A stretch of DNA of 6,077 bases from GCA-001856825 sp049965815 (GTDB taxonomy: Archaea; Thermoplasmatota; Thermoplasmata; Thermoplasmatales; GCA-001856825). Location: NCBI GenBank assembly GCA_049965815.1, contig JBMFVV010000037.1, forward strand, positions 1-6,077, in the 5' to 3' direction. Shown piece by piece: positions 5,564-6,077 of this stretch (the stretch's first letter is position 1; each line of letters starts with the position of its first letter). The position numbers and the translations under genes were made by a program. The notes under the pieces are model-generated. The model did no database searches and was not told the origin of the DNA. It saw only the letters and a list, made by a program, of their open reading frames with translations.

Positions 5564-6049
5564 TTACATCATGTTATCAAAGACATTCCTCAGTCGTCCC
5601 AAGCTTTCTATCCACCATTCTTCCATGTTCTTCAGGTAACGCTCACCCTCTGGTCCGCCGCTCTCGTCTCTAACCGTAACCTTCAGCTCTGTCTCACCTA
5701 TCACCGATGCAAAAGTAACAGTGACAAGAAACCTGAATATTTCGTTCCCATTTCTGTCAAGTGGAGAAATATCGAACACCAACTTCTCTCTCGGCACGAT
5801 TTGCCTGAGGGCCCCTACTACGGGATATATTGCATCATCAAATCCCTTAACGTCGATTCTAATCTTGCCACCAACCCTTAAGTCAAACTCCGAGTCGCTG
5901 TCTTTGAACATGAACGAACCCCACCACTTTTCCAGCATATTAGGGTCTGTCCACGCGTTAAAAACGATATCCTTATTTATGTGGCATATCCTTGTAATAC
6001 GAAGCGTTTGTAAGGAAGTTTCAGGTTCCTTCAACTCTTCTGCCTTCAT
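5564..6049 (-). CDS. SRPBCC-domain protein of the AHSA1 type
   Basis: A 161-residue soluble protein, about the usual size of a single-domain START-like (SRPBCC) protein of the AHSA1 group. Diagnostic features are an N-terminal strand with ITRICHINKD leading to VFNAWTDPNMLEKWWG (29-44), matching the VFxAWTDPexlxxWWG signature; FDLRVGGKIRIDV (55-67), matching DlRvGGxxr; and a C-terminal helix with NMEEWWIESLGRL (from 141), matching the GWxxxLxxL helix that caps the hydrophobic pocket. The fold binds hydrophobic ligands or partner proteins. Despite the family name, no link to Hsp90 is implied. Bacterial relatives often pair with ArsR regulators, but none is seen here; DNA beyond the right edge is unknown. 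A TATA box about 25 bases before the ATG suggests a leaderless transcript and supports this start. Ligand and role unknown. Confidence 0.9.
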   Translation of the reverse strand: MKAEELKEPETSLQTLRITRICHINKDIVFNAWTDPNMLEKWWGSFMFKDSDSEFDLRVGGKIRIDVKGFDDAIYPVVGALRQIVPREKLVFDISPLDRNGNEIFRFLVTVTFASVIGETELKVTVRDESGGPEGERYLKNMEEWWIESLGRLRNVFDNMM

Positions 6050-6070
6050 TAAATTTGACTCGCTAAACTG

Positions 6071-6077
6071 GTATTTA
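6071..6077 (-). promoter_or_regulatory. TATA box of the SRPBCC gene at the window edge
   Basis: Read on the minus strand the edge sequence is TAAATAC, centred about 25 bases before the ATG at 6049. That is the spacing of an archaeal promoter whose transcript begins at the start codon. No SD motif lies between it and the ATG. The upstream BRE would be outside the window. Confidence 0.5.

Overview
The window looks like part of an archaeal chromosome, most plausibly from the order Thermoplasmatales or a close relative. This is an inference. It rests on Arg codons that are mostly AGA/AGG, frequent ATA for Ile, archaeal TATA-like boxes placed for leaderless transcripts, one ribosome-binding site (GAGGTGATC) matching the archaeal 16S anti-SD, and the protein types present. 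GC content is moderate. No rRNA, tRNA or CRISPR array was found.

Layout. Positions 1-76 hold the right end of an IS200/IS605-type element: the last 19 codons of a tnpB gene run into the terminal hairpin and GGATGTCA end typical of these elements and their omega-RNA. After a roughly 210-base spacer, a 522-residue radical SAM enzyme with a cobalamin-binding-like N-terminal domain is read rightward (290-1858). It converges on a leftward, soluble 431-residue protein that I could not place in a family (2069-3364). That gene and a rightward DEAD-box RNA helicase (3521-4810) diverge from a 156-base region that appears to carry one TATA box for each. About 750 bases without an intact gene follow (4811-5563). 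They contain a T-run terminator candidate, an orphan TATA box, fragments in shifted frames that may be a decayed gene (possibly metallo-beta-lactamase-like, weak), and an 11-base direct repeat. The window closes with a leftward SRPBCC/AHSA1-domain protein (5564-6049) whose TATA box lies at the very edge, about 25 bases before its ATG, suggesting a leaderless mRNA.

The four intact genes alternate in strand and none share an operon here, so the arrangement does not imply a common pathway. The points most worth following are the TnpB/omega-RNA end with two mutually exclusive hairpins, the two proteins of unknown substrate or function (radical SAM and 431 aa), and the gene-decay region beyond the helicase.
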